DNA from: Neopestalotiopsis rosae
Taxonomy: Eukaryota; Ascomycota; Sordariomycetes; Amphisphaeriales; Sporocadaceae
Assembly: GCA_023078685.1 (NCBI GenBank)
Contig: JALGAS010000006.1
Coordinates: forward strand, 3,658,001-3,722,000
Reading direction: 5' to 3'
DNA: 64,000 nucleotides
In this document: positions 44,059-57,000 of the stretch, one piece after another
Numbering within the stretch: the first letter of the stretch is position 1
Layout: every line of letters starts with the position of its first letter
Notes under the pieces: model-generated
What the model was told of the DNA's origin: nothing
Database searches by the model: none
The model's input: the letters and a program-made list of their open reading frames with translations, nothing else
Position numbers and translations under genes: made by a program

Positions 44059-46304
44059 CTTGGAGTGTTTGAGTTGAGGGATCAACTATAAGATATCTTG
44101 GAGGGCTTGAATGGGTAGGGAGTTGCAAAGTTTACGATTTTACTGTCGTTGGTTGAGGACCGTTATGACTGCAAGAAAGAAGATTGATGTGGGAAAGTCA
44201 GGAGAGGGAGAGAAGAATCTGAAGTGAGCGGTCGAGATCTTTTATTTATTCATTTTATTAATTTTTTCCATTCATTAGTGATCTGGTGGCTTTCTAACCT
44301 AATAATTTCTCTCCCACGCGTCAGGCCATATTGACAAAACCTAGAAGCTCTCACCGAAAGAAAGGGCCTGAACACATTAGTGGTGACCTTCTTCTAGAAA
44401 TCAATGAAGTTAGAAAAGGCCATCAAGGTGCGTTTGTATCAATCCCTCCTCCAAGTATCCAAAAATTGTGCAGGCGTTGAGCCTTTCAAGATATGAATTA
44501 GTCACATCGGCCTAATCTATAACCTATTCGAGCGAGGTACATCAGTGGTTGCTGACTGGATTCGAATAGGATTGATTGTGACAATGACTCCCATCAATCT
44601 TCTTGGGGGCAATGACAACCATATCCTGATTTGTACAATAAGGTTCTAGGTTTGCAAAATTCGCCGACAGCCGCTGTACGAGCCACGTAAACAGACTATT
44701 CATCCACGACTGGTGCCTACCAGCGATTACCCAACAAGGAGAAGACTGCGCAATGTAGCTCCTAACATACGCGGATATCATCACATATTTGACCAGATTT
44801 TCTGGCCATTTGAAGATTACCTATTGTTTCAAGCCATGGATATGATAGGCGTTGAGCTCAAACCCGCATCGGGAATATCAGTGACTCTGTGACTGTGTAG
44901 CCTCCGGAGGCCAAAGAACCTTCTCTCGTGACTACATCCATACTACCATTTGTACCTTTTTGATGAGAGGCCAATTCTTCACATCTCGTAACATGATAGT
45001 CAATGACGCTACAGATGAATTGGTTAATATGAAAGATCAAGCCTAGTTTCATAAGAGCAAAACGAGCTCCCCATTTCTGGTAATTTATGCCGATTTGCGG
45101 GCAAAGCATAAACATTCAGAAACTTGGCAACTGTTGACTGACCATGTTGGTCAGGCCAAGGTGTACAAGTCGGAGGCGGATTAGCATAGGTCCAGGTCGG
45201 GATATTTAGAAGGTAGGTTCTCTGTATTTTGCATACTCGGCTCCACCAAAGAAGGGCTTGCGGTCTAGAACCGCTGGGTGTCCCAAAAGCCAAGCCTATG
45301 GGGAAGCGAAGCAGCATTACTAGAAGCCCCACACTAACCTAGCGGCGATCTTGTACGAAACCGGTGCCGTCTTAGGACAGGGTCTATCCCTTGTTGGCTT
45401 TAATACTGATTAGTATAGAACCAGAGTCTGAGGGCATTTGAGCACTATGAAGGGAGGACGGCTGCTGTCCCCTTCTGGAATGTGGGTAGGTCGGCAGGTA
45501 AGATCTCACGTAGTGCGTGTGTATTCTGTCTGGGTTGAAGGGTATCTCACCTAGCTGCTTTCCGTTATATGGTGCATCTAAAAGTAGATGTGTGTATCGA
45601 CAATCACAGAGAATTGGAAAAGGAATCAGTTGTATCTGTCATTATTGATTGCTGATTGGATCTGACGCACGATGATCTTGTCAGCTCCAGGTCAGTGCGC
45701 CGTGGCGTGTCTCTCATTCCGTTCATGAGCCGGAGAACCGATCCCTAGAGGGCGTTTGAGAAACGACCTCAGGCTGGTCATGTCTCTCCTGGATCCCCGC
45801 TGATTCTCGTTTTTCAATGCTTCTACTGTGTACTACCAAACCCCATGCTCCTTGACCGTCTCAAGAATCATCGCAAAGTCTCTCGGCGTCTTGGTATAAT
45901 ACACTTATAAGAAGTCGTGGAAGGTGCCCTGCTTGGAATTCTCGAGGGGATCATCAGGCCGGACCTCTGCAACTACGAACATTCACAATACTCTCTTCTA
46001 ATTTCGACTCGTTAACAAATCAATCACCTTCTCTTCTCTAGGACAGCCAACACTAGTTACCTAAATCACATAATTTGTACGACCCGCTCAGTCAAAGCAA
46101 CCGGACACCCAGATCGATCTCCACCAGACAAGCTTTCCCACCTCCACCCTCCCCAGGACCGGCGCCTGTTCTTAATTAGGAATCTACAGTCCAGCAACCC
46201 TGCATAGATACAACCTATCTAACTTTTTTTAACGTCTTTATTTAAATCTTGGACACTTTTACGCCCTTTCCCTTCTTGAATTATTCACAAAACACAAAAT
46301 AACA
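44059..46304. other. Gene-free region (2.2 kb)
   Basis: This separates two divergent genes. There are no long coding frames. The last 350 bp before the copper transporter are C/T- then A-rich, as in fungal promoters and leaders. A GAGCAAA motif at 45055-45061 is too far upstream to be called a copper response element. Confidence 0.5.
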
Positions 46305-46979
46305 ATGGCACCTCACGAGACGGGCACCACTATGGCCGCTACGGATATGGACATGGACATGGACATGTCGGGAACTTCATCATCATCCAGCATGACCATG
46401 ACCATGATGGCGGTATTCTCCAACTCGATGGACACGCCGCTCTACTCGACGGGCTGGACGCCGCAGAACACGGGCGAGTACGCCGCGACGTGCATCTTTC
46501 TCATCGTCCTCGGCGGCATCCTGCGGGGCCTCCTCGCGGCCAAGTCGCTACAGGAGGCGCGCTGGCTGGACCGCGAGCTCGACCGCCGCTACGTGAGCGT
46601 CAAGGGCAAGCTCGCGCAGGCCGAGCAAATGTCCCGCGACAGCCTGGCCAAGCGCATGACCATGACGCTGTCCGAGAATGGCGCCGAGGAGGACGTCATG
46701 GTCGTCCGGCGCCAGGGCGTCCCTACGCGGCCTTGGAGGTTGTCGGTCGATCCTGTCCGCGCTGTTATTGATACCGTGATTGCCGGTGTTGGTTATCTTC
46801 TGTAAGTCCTTTCTCGACTTCCATCTCTCCCTCCGTGTTCGGTCAAGGCACAATACTAATTCGCACATAGCATGTTGGCTGTTATGACCATGAACGTCGG
46901 CTACTTCCTCTCCGTCCTTGGCGGCGTTTTCGTGGGCAGTCTTCTTGTCGGCCGCTACACAATTGCTGCAGAGCACTAG
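46305..46979 (+). CDS. CTR: Ctr-family copper transporter
   Basis: This is a high-affinity Cu(I) importer, trimeric, in the plasma membrane or vacuole. Two exons (46305-46801, 46871-46979) give 201 aa. The N-terminus is Met-rich, with alternating DMDMDMDMSG and MTMTMM clusters that gather copper. TM1 lies in ATCIFLIVLGGILRGLLA (about 62-80). A long cytosolic loop follows. TM2 begins DTVIAGVGYLL and contains the diagnostic MLAVMTMNVGYF with the M-x3-M selectivity filter. TM3 is GGVFVGSLLVGRY, with the G-x3-G packing motif. The intron falls exactly before the filter. It is smaller than yeast Ctr1 and nearer Ctr2/Ctr3 in layout. Confidence 0.9.
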
Positions 46980-49900
46980 AAGATATAATTCTTCTTATTT
47001 TTCTTTTTTCTTACGACAAACACCATTACTACCATCTACGACGATGACGACAAAACTTGTCCTCACGGGGCCACAGCCGTCAACCACGAATCACGATGAC
47101 CGGCAAAATGACCGTGTTGGAACAGGGTCTTTTCTTGAGGGCATATGCATCTACGAGGGAAAGGAGGGTCACGGGCATCATCTCGAGCGATAGAGTTTAC
47201 AACAAGGCGTTTTGGTGTTTTTTTCGACGAGACAACTTCTCAAGTCGTGCTGCAAACATGTCCTTTTTTCCATGCACAAACATTGCTAATTCTGACCTTG
47301 TGTGTATTGATTCAACCTGTTCATGACACTTACAGAGCAAAATTCGACCGTGTCCTGGACTTTTGACTTGGCCATGACTCCTCCATATGTGACTTTCTCG
47401 ATTTCCCCCCGATGAGTTTCCAGTTCTCTGCTCACTTACACACATGCAAGATGTCCTAGCACCCGGCGTTCATGAACCTTCTCAAACCCACTCAAACATG
47501 CTCAGACTTGCTTGATACGGCCTAGGCACGCCATCGACTGGCAGCCGGCTGGCCGCTTTGTCGCTACGTACTTGCATTTTTCTCCGCCTTATATAATCAT
47601 TTTCTGACGGACATTTTGGGGATGACACGCTTTTTTCCTTTCGGTGAGGCATGCTTTCCGCTTTTAAGGTCTAGGAAAGACAGTTGGTCTTGGCCAGCGG
47701 AATTAAAACAGAGCCATCAGCCCATTTCCGCCGCGCTTGACCGTCATTGCCTGATTAGACACCATGCCACTCTGAAGGCCTGCGCCTAAACTTCAGCGCA
47801 TCTTCCACTACAAATGACTACCATGACTGCATCAAATAACCCATAGTCTAGGTCATGCATCGAATCATTGATGTGAAAGGCTGTAAAGAGGCAGACATTT
47901 GAGCAAGAAGCTGATTAAGTTCTTCCTGAGGACTTCTGGACAATTTTTGCACCTCTCCTTCTCAGTATTTATCCGTTGCTCTGCCCTCTTACCATTTCCT
48001 CTTACACACTTAAAGTGTTCTTGCACGCCCGCCATTCCACATCAGCCTAGCGGATTGCCTCTTCCAGAGAATGAGAACTCAAAAAACAGTAGAAAGTGGC
48101 CTCATTTTTCATAATTCTTTCACATTGTTCGCGCCTAATCCAGTCTTTCCCCCTTCTTCTTTTTCCCTTTTAGAGGAGAAAAAGACACATTAGGTTAAAT
48201 AGGAAAAAAAACCCACCCGCATGAACCGCACTTGGACGAAACAGAATAAGAACTGCACAGCCTGGGACGGTTTTGGCGGTGCCTGGATTGCCGGGCTCCC
48301 CGTGCCTCCCGCGGGCTGCTGCTGCGCATACTGTTAGCGGTCTAGTCGACTGGAGACACACACACCACTTCTCTCCCTATTCCCGTTTCTTATTACAGTA
48401 TGGATTCAGTACATAAGTTTTTTTTTTTGTAGGGCTGTCGGTGTTTCGTCATCAGCAATCGAATCGGGAAAGGACTCTGTTCAGATTGAGTAAAGAAGAA
48501 AAATACTTCTCCCCCCTTCCCACCCTCCTTTTTTCTTCCTTGACATTTCATTCCTCTTCTTCAACCTTTTCCCGTGCTCACGATCCAACGAACTTTTTGA
48601 CTGCGCTGCAACCACGATTTCGGACTAAACACCACTTTTATGTTGCCTCCAGCCGGTAGTGCTGCGTCATATGGCATCTTGGACACCAGGAGATTTCTGC
48701 ATTATTTGACGGTGTCAAAACGAAGGAGGAACAAGAAATGGAGGGTTCTCGACATTGATCGATTGCAGACGGTCAAGATGCAAAACGTATGGGTGAAACG
48801 GCACGTCTCGACGACACTTGCAGATGGGGAAAGGACCTAGCCGACATTTCCACTAGCGACCTTGGCGACTCTCTTCAATCATCTCTGCCGAGTATGCAAC
48901 AATGCACGGTTTAAGACCCTCGAGGTTGAGAACGTGCTGTTGGTAGTGGCAGCCAAGGGCAAAAGCATTCATGCAGGATGAAGAAGTGGCGGCACAAGTC
49001 GACTTGCCTTCGATTCGTCACTGGCCGGCAATTCCGAATGGCCTCGCAAAACTATTGGACACGCAGGCCTGGACTACATGTGCCTTGGATGTTGAGACCA
49101 GCATAGTCGAGCTTTCCAATTTGACCTGAGGTCCTCGAAAACCATTGGAGACACCTCAAGTTTCACAGAAATCAAACGAAAGTGTAAGTGGAATCACGAA
49201 TTCGAACCAACAAAGGTAAGCGGAGGTTGGTGGATAGGTTGCTTCTCATTTTGCTGTCCTATATCAAATTAGGGATGCGCTGTCTTGGACCCCAATCGGC
49301 CTGCGGTGAAGCTAGCCTCTCTAACCGTCAAACCCTTTTGTGGCCTCCACCAGCTCAGCCAAGTATCACCTATCTCATAAAGGTATATGTGCAAGATCAT
49401 AACAGGAGGCGAGAGGAAATACCACGAGCAGACCAGACGCTTTGCCGTGCCCAGAGTCGTGCGCCCGAAAAATCCATGCAGCACATTAGAGCTGCCTTGA
49501 AAATCCAGGACACGTCCGCGGCACCAAAGGCTGATAGCTGTGGAACACCTCGTCGCAAGGAACATTTGAAGCAGGGCCGCGAGACTTGTAGAGCAGGTCT
49601 CGAGTTGAGTGCTTCGATTTTTGGAACTCGCAAATTCCGAACACGGCTGCCCGAGGAAAGTCTCCATCGATATGTACAAATGACTTTCACGGAGCTGTGC
49701 CTTTTTTCAAAGCAAGTCGATCATCATGTCGAGGTCAACCATGCATTGCAAAGAGGTTGCCGATATTCTTCTTGTTGGTCAGGGGGGGAGGGGGGAAGTT
49801 ATCGATTACTGGGAAGTCCCAGAAGAACCGACGTGTAATTAATAGTGTCGCTCGCATGTCGAAGAAGTCGTTACGCGTAAAGACTTGTTCGCGGTATATG

Positions 49901-50118
49901 CCATGAAAGTAGTCGTGATGGGAGATAAAAACAAAGTGCAATGAGAGACTCGTGAAGTACGGTGGAAAACAGAAATTTGATGTGCGGCCAGTCTGGTATG
50001 CGGCTGTAGAACTTCAAAACCAAGATGCCCATTTTTATGGCTACTGGTGTGCTTCAGCTTCAGACTCCCCCCAACATGCATTATAAGTTTTGGGTATCGA
50101 CGCATGTATGGGGTAAAT
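46980..50118. other. Gene-free region (3.1 kb)
   Basis: No ORF here has a recognisable domain. T- and A-rich runs occur near 48160-48210 and 48416-48430. The right part is the 3' flank of the mcm1 gene (minus). Confidence 0.5.
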
Positions 50119-51080
50119 CTAAGACTGGTGAGATGCGTGCGATGGCATGCCCTGCTGAGGTGGCATCGCATACTGCGAGCCTTGCTGTCGCTGGACATAG
50201 CTCTGGTAGGCCATGGCCTGCTGAGGGTCCATGGGCACATTTGGCATTCCGTAGTTGCCAGGCATGTGAGCTGGTGGCATTCCCGGTCGATTCGACTGGG
50301 GAGGGAGATGGACGTTGGAGGGTTCCTCGGGCGATTCCACTTGGTTGGAATCATCAACATCTCCATTCTGCGAAGGCTCGGGCGCGTTCAAGCAAGCCTG
50401 TACATGACTAGAGTAAGCTACTGTTCAAGTCGTTCTCTACGGGCATGAGGATATGGGAACATACCTGGATGAGGTTTTTGCCTTCCGCTTTCGTGACCAG
50501 AGGCTGCAGCTTGGGGGTAGTGAATGTGTAGACGAGACCAGTCTCGGACACGACGAGCAATAGAACTTGGGTGCCAGTGAGGACAGACAATTCGTAGGCC
50601 TACCACAGGAACCGATTGTTAGCGTGTTTTCTCGCATAAACGTGCACCTTCTCTCGTCGTTGAACCGGGAGGACGCGTCCGAGCTTGAGGCGTTCAAGCA
50701 GCGATGAACGTAAAGTCATGAGATAGAAGAGAGAAGGGCTGGGGAGGTAGTGGCAGAGCTGGGACGCGACGGGAAAGTCGCGATGCATACAGGGGCCGGG
50801 TATGAGTTGAGGGGGAATATCATCGTACCTTCTTCATGATGCCAGCCTTTCGCTTGGAAAAGGTGATGTGACGACGCGACTTGTCGGTGATGAACTTGAT
50901 CTCAATCTTGCGACGCTCGCGTCCGCCCTTCTCATCATCATCATCGTCGTCCTCGGCAATGCTACCACGAGGCCGCTTGACACCGCGGTTCTCAGCACCG
51001 CTGTTGCCATTGCCGACGGCGTGGGAGTCGTCGAGGTCGCCGGGGGCGGATTGATCGTGTTGGTCTGTGATGTCGGCCAT
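50119..51080 (-). CDS. MCM1: Mcm1-type MADS-box transcription factor
   Basis: This is a nuclear regulator of mating, cell cycle and development, acting with cofactors at CC(A/T)6GG-type sites. Three exons (51080-50829, 50599-50465, 50397-50119) give 221 aa. The first intron, 229 bp, splits the MADS box after IMKK, and the second falls after the SAM-like extension. Residues 1-54 are an acidic, Asp-rich arm. The MADS box (about 55-113) reads RRKIEIKFITDKSRRHITFSKRKAG, then AYELSVLTGTQVLLLVVSETG. The C-terminal tail is rich in Pro, Gln and Met (MPPQQGMPSHASHQS end), as in fungal Mcm1 proteins. The SRF-type rather than MEF2-type MADS sequence supports the name. Confidence 0.95.
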
Positions 51081-54000
51081 TTTTTTTTATGTTCAAGAAG
51101 TGATCCTTGGGTGCTATACAACGACGAAAGAGGATATGCGACGAAGGTATCACGAAGAAAAGGCAAAAAAGGTGGTGGAGATGCTCGATTGAGAGTGGTG
51201 CCGATGACCTAGGCTCCTTCTGGCGTTGATGCGTGGAGAGGAAATTCTGTAGCAGGCTACGGGTTACTCGACTTGTCTTGTTGTAGTAGGCGGTGGCCCC
51301 AGCAAATGGCTTGCGCTTTGCAGGAATAGGAACAGGACGGAGGAGCGCAAATGTGTCAACTCAAATGGGGAAAGACAACTTACTGTTTTGAGTCTGGTCT
51401 GACCCTGACTTCAAGGAAGGCACGAAAGAGAACCAAATGGGAATATCAGGCCCAGGCGAACCGAAGGGGGAGAATTTCGAGGCGCCTGCGTTGATTCTTA
51501 TTTGCTTTGTCCAGCTGAGAAACCAGATGAACAGTAGAGAGGCCGTTAGATTTGGGATGTTGGGCTTCCTGATTAGGAATTTCGAAAGACCAGAGGACAG
51601 GCTTGTGCTTTTATGGGAGGGCGCACCAGTCGGTCAATGCTTTTTGGACCTATTCGTAGCTGGTAGTACCTCGAGGGACGAACCACGAGGGCGTTGGGAG
51701 TTCCAGGTAATAATGTACCTGGGCTCTTGCTCTTGCCTGCCTGCCTGCTTGCCTGGCTTGCCTGGGGTGGGTGTGTGTGTGAGTGGGCGGGCCGGGCTGG
51801 CAGAAGAAGCGCCTTTTTGAAGCTGGGAGCCCTGGACAACTCTGATGAATGAACTTCTTTTCAAAGTGCGGGCACCAGACTTGCTGCTGGCTGGCGGCGG
51901 GCTGGTCTTTTTGGTGGACTTTGGGTGGGCTGGGTGCAAGGTTCCTAAGAAGATGGTAGGTCGCTCCCCTGCCTTGGCGGAGGGTTCGTAGCGGGTCGAC
52001 TTTTTTTTTAATTCTTTTTTATTTTTAATTGTATTTTTTTTGGTATGTACCTGGCAGCCTGGGAAACAACGTGTAGAATGGGGATTTTGGGCTGGCCCGA
52101 AGGGGAGGGCAAAGGTACACGAGCGTTTCCAGGGGTGGGTGAGGTAGCTCAAGTGAAGTCACTTTTTTAGTTCCTAGCGGCCGGGTTACTGACGACGATT
52201 GTCTTGTCTTGGGTGGATAGGTAGTAATGTTTGGTAGTAATCAACGTGGCAGTTGGCCGTTGTGTTGCCAAATTTTTATGGTTTGAGTATATCGCGTGCT
52301 TTGAGTATAGACAAGTCAAAGGAGTGAAAAGGGAAGGATTGATTCCGAATATGGACTGGGCGACAGTCTTTCAATATGATCGGATGGGCTTTTTGGGAGG
52401 AGGGGAGGGGGGCCCGCGTCGGATGGGTGGCTCTACTATCTTGCTCTTGGATCTGTGCTCTGTTTGGTACCCAGACGCAACGCCAATTCCCCAATCGAAA
52501 GCTGCAGCTGGGAGTGTTGCAGATCTGCGAGGTTCAAACGGGGTCAAGGCCAACGAGCCTCGGGAACTGTCAAAAGACGTTTTTGGAGTAACGGCTTCCC
52601 CTGTAGAGAAGATCAGAACATCCAAGGACCGAAAACGATGGCAGAATGATTGATCAGGAAAGGTGAATGCGGGATGAATGGAAAGGGAATGGTAAGGTTG
52701 TAGCACACGCGCGGGCGATTAAACGGCCACCCGAATTCTTACAAAATATTTAGAAAAAATCGTAAAAAAAAATCAAAAAGGGCGAAGGCGGGGGAGTGGG
52801 ATTTTGGGAGGGGGGGACAGACGCCAGCGGGCGCGCCCAATCCACATGCTCGATCGCTTGGTTATTGGTAATAGCTTAGCGTTCTTCTCTTCTTTGCCCA
52901 TCATTTGGCCCTTGTACTCTCAGCTCCGAGTCCCCCAGCTCCCAGGCTTTAATCAGCGATGGGAATCTGATGGGGCCCAAACATCGACACCCCTTGTGCT
53001 GTGCCGTTGCTTCCCCCGACCTGCAGCCGGATGCGTGGAGAATTGCTGCAATACCCAGGTCATCTAATCTCTTCCCTTTCTCTCTTGTGTCTATCTGTTC
53101 TCTTTTCGGGTCTTTCTACATCAACGAACGAGTTTGAATTCCATAGCCAAGCTGCAGCAATTCTAACGCAGCTGCTTCAGCTGCTGTATGCACATACAAT
53201 CTAACAAGGGGAAACATGGGGCGGGGACGGGCGGACATAGCACCAGCCTATAACAGTGTTAACCTCGATTTCGGGCTTAACAAACTGGGGAAGGTGCTTT
53301 TTTCACGCCCGAACAGCAGGCTGGGGGGGAGGGCAATTGGAAAATGGTACTACATATGTACGTATTGTCGACTGTGCCTTTGGACACATACTGTATTTTA
53401 CTGTACTAGCTTGCGTGAACAGTCATCATATAGGTACTTGGGTAAGGATGATCATGCTGAGCGGAATACGCATCGCGATACTTGATGTAGGGCAGGCAGA
53501 TAGACTCGATGTGAATGATCATAATACGTTTAGCCACGTCGAATTGCATGGCCATGGTTTTTCACATGCATACAAGATTGATGACGACTGCAGCAACGAC
53601 CACAAAAGTCAAGTCTCGTTCCAAAATGGCAGCATCAATAGTACAATCCGTGAGTGTATGTAGGTAGGGTATGTACACTTTTCAGTCAGGGCAGTCAGTC
53701 GTGGGCAGGCAAATCCCCTTGGAAGCAAATGTAGGCATGTACCTCCAAACCAACCCCGTCCGTCACCATTGCGCTTGTTGCGGTGGCCGAAACACAGGGT
53801 CTGTCTGTCTCCAGCCTGAAGAGAAATCTGGAGCAGATTTCATCAATTCAACCTGCAGCTAAAAAGGCCGGGCCCCATTGTGCCCACACGGCCTCATGGC
53901 ATCATCTGACCAAACAAGATAACCAAGCGACTACCTTTTTGGGCCACAACTGTATATTGATTCTTGAGAGTATATTAATGCGGCGCAACTTGACTGTTTA

Positions 54001-57000
54001 TTTGTAACTCCACGTGGGAATAACGACAAAGCGTTATTGAACTTAAGCACATGGTCGGTCAGTGAGCTCGGTATCGTTCTTTTGTCCAACACATACAGCA
54101 ACGTCGTCGAGAACCTCTCCTCTTCCCTTTCTGTAATCCCTTGTTGCTTTTCTTTTTTCCTCTCCCCGTTCCCGTGGCATTCCAAATGAGCGCCTGGTCG
54201 GTAGCTTGACAGGGGGGTGGAGAGCGGATGTCCTCTCGGGCGGGGAACAGACCACGGCGCGCTACATTGGCAGTGCAGCACATGGAAGCATGAGATTCGC
54301 CATGGCTGGCTCTGGCTTGCCTCGTCCCCAGTTGCTCCCCGAAATGGTGGGAGAAGATCAGGCCGAACCACTGCGCGCTACCGGTTGAAGTCTGCCAGTA
54401 GTTTTGCAAACCTGGCCTCCACTCATCAACAAGACATTTTCTAGCAAGGCAGTGGATGCACCTAAAATGATGGCAATAGCATCATCGATCGATGGCATGA
54501 GTTTTTGACAGACTACGGACTTGCAGTTTTTGATTTTCCAGGTTTCCATCATATGCAATCCATGGTCCGTGGTCGAACATTATGACGCTGTTTGCATGCT
54601 TCCCATTCGCAACAAGGGCAATGGAGGTACTGGCCAATGCCCTCTTGACATGGACCCCGTTTGGGAAATATTCAACCAGCTTCTCTAATATTAATAACCT
54701 CTGGGTCCGTCCCTCGGATCGTCTAAACTCTATCGCCACGGATCTCTCTCCTTATTGTCAGTGCTGTCAATGTGAACATGTTTGACCGCTATGTCGAGTA
54801 ATCTCAACAGTCCGGAGCCTGGGATAAGTCAGTGAACAAAAAAGTCACTGCTCAATTACAAGCGAACAGTCAAGAGGTTCCAAACGTTGATTGCGTACGC
54901 GCGCTTGACCCGCCACTTTATTAACCGTGGTACCTTGGAATTTTAGGCCACTGGCTTGGCCACACGCGTCAAGTTTGAAAACTACGACTTTCAATTACTC
55001 CAGGCCTCAAAGTCCCTACTGCACACAAGGGAAAGTGGACCACCGGTAAGCCAAAAATGCCAAAGAAACTCGGGAGGTCATTCGCCCCCCATGATGCCGT
55101 TCGTCGGGGATGAGAGAGTGAAAACGCCATGCATGGATGCATAGGCCAGATTATTGGGGTACCACTATCGTAAGGCCGGGGGGCCAGGATTTCATGGGCG
55201 TTCGCCACGGTGGATTCAGGCGACACTTACTCTCATCATCAGTGCTATCTCTCTGTGATCCTTACTTACAAGCATCAACTGTAGCGCTGACAATGGAGTC
55301 CCGGCCCTGCGCAAGCTGACCTGACGGCTAGATTACCGTGGGTATTATCCCCAGAAGTTTAAGAGCGACGGGTAGATGCTTGTTTGTTATGGTTGATTAG
55401 GCATGTAGCAGGTGTAGATAGGAACGACCTCGGGGATCACACTCGTCGAGACCATGTGGATGGAATTGAGTGTTGCCCTGAGGCATGTATATAGGTACCG
55501 GTGTATGTATTCACAGTATTGTAGGAGTGTCCAATCCTTCCATACACACTATGCGTATGCGCACCTAGGCGTTCGGCGTTTGACAAGCGGCCCCATGTAC
55601 CAGCATTGTTTGAATGTGATGGGATGTGTAGAGAGTTCCTCCTGCGCGTATGGCTTCCGGCAGTGGGCTCGCAGAAGGATCGTGCAATCAACGGCTGCGG
55701 TGCGCAGCAAGGGGGGAAGGCCTAAGGGCAAAGCACATGCATGGAGGTGGGTGTGGGCACTGGGAACTGCACCTACTCTCACAGGGATTGGGCTCTTGTG
55801 AGCGAGGTCGAGTTACCATCTACTCATTGGCATCTAGCAGCCAGTCACCAGTCAGCAAGTACTGACTATGAGGAAGAGCCAAAGGTGTCCCATTCCTCGC
55901 GCCGAGTAGTAATTCAAGCATTTCATCTGCCTTCATTTGCTAGCGTCAAAAAGACAAGATCCGAGGCTTGTGAGACTGACTACATTACCTCACCTACTAC
56001 ATTAGACTAGTAGGGTATGGTAGATTTGCGGCAACTTCCATATATGCCGGCAGTCTGGTGGCCACGAACATGACTTTTTCACTGCATCTGCGGCCGTTGG
56101 AAAGTAGCACGAGGTTCAATAGAACCTTTGTCCCTGCCTGGATCGGTGGCATACCTTTCTGAAAGCCTTCTCTCCTTTGCCTCCCTGATGATGAATATGA
56201 AATTTTCGACCGAGTGCGCGCAAGTACGTATCGCGGTATCTGTCGGCATCTTCTCTGCCCGCAGCTGGGTCGCAGTACTAAATGACCAGAAAGCACTAAC
56301 ATGACGTTCTGATTGGCCGGGCTTCAATAGTCATGATGCGGCGCTTGAGATCGTCCACAGTTGAATATCGAGGCCCTGCAAGAGACCCATGCTCGACCAA
56401 GCTGTGCCGTACGTACTGTATCGTTCAAGCGCTAGATACGGTACATTGTACTATGTATGTAGGGGCGAGAAGGGAACAGAGCAGAGCAGAGCAGAGTTCT
56501 TTTTTTTTTCTGCCAAGTGGTCTGCTTGAGAGGAACATTACGATGATACTGCCACGCGTATGCATACAGTAGTCTCGAGCTTCCAAGAGATTTACATTAC
56601 CCAGGCCCGGACAGCCTCGTGGCCTCTGATTGAGCAGAAACGATTTATTGAACTGAGCGTCTGTTTTCCCCATCGACTTACGATGCAGCGACCAGGGTTT
56701 ACAAGATTTGGGTCCGCCGTCGTGCTGCCCAGGTAGTGCGGGCATGGGCCAGCGGGCGTGTTGAGCATGGGAAAAAGGCATGCCAGTCACCAGTGATTTC
56801 CCCCACTGGATCGGACATGTGGTGCGCAGTGTGCACTGGGCGACCTGGGCTGTCGGAGCTCTCAGCGCAATGGTGAATTTGGATTCCAGGGCTCCAGGGC
56901 TCTTGGGGGGCGTTTAAACAGATTAAGTGGGGATTACTATCCGGCAGCACGAGAGAGAAAAAAAACCTGGGTGCCAGGTGCGTAGCGTGTGATTTGAGTT

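Noticed and set aside
45055..45061. GAGCAAA, reverse of a copper response element TTTGCTC
   Set aside because: It lies about 1.25 kb before the Ctr gene as a single copy. A 7-mer is expected by chance in this length.
48640..48840. 66-codon ORF with ATG
   Set aside because: Short basic translation with no features, and not followed by plausible exons.
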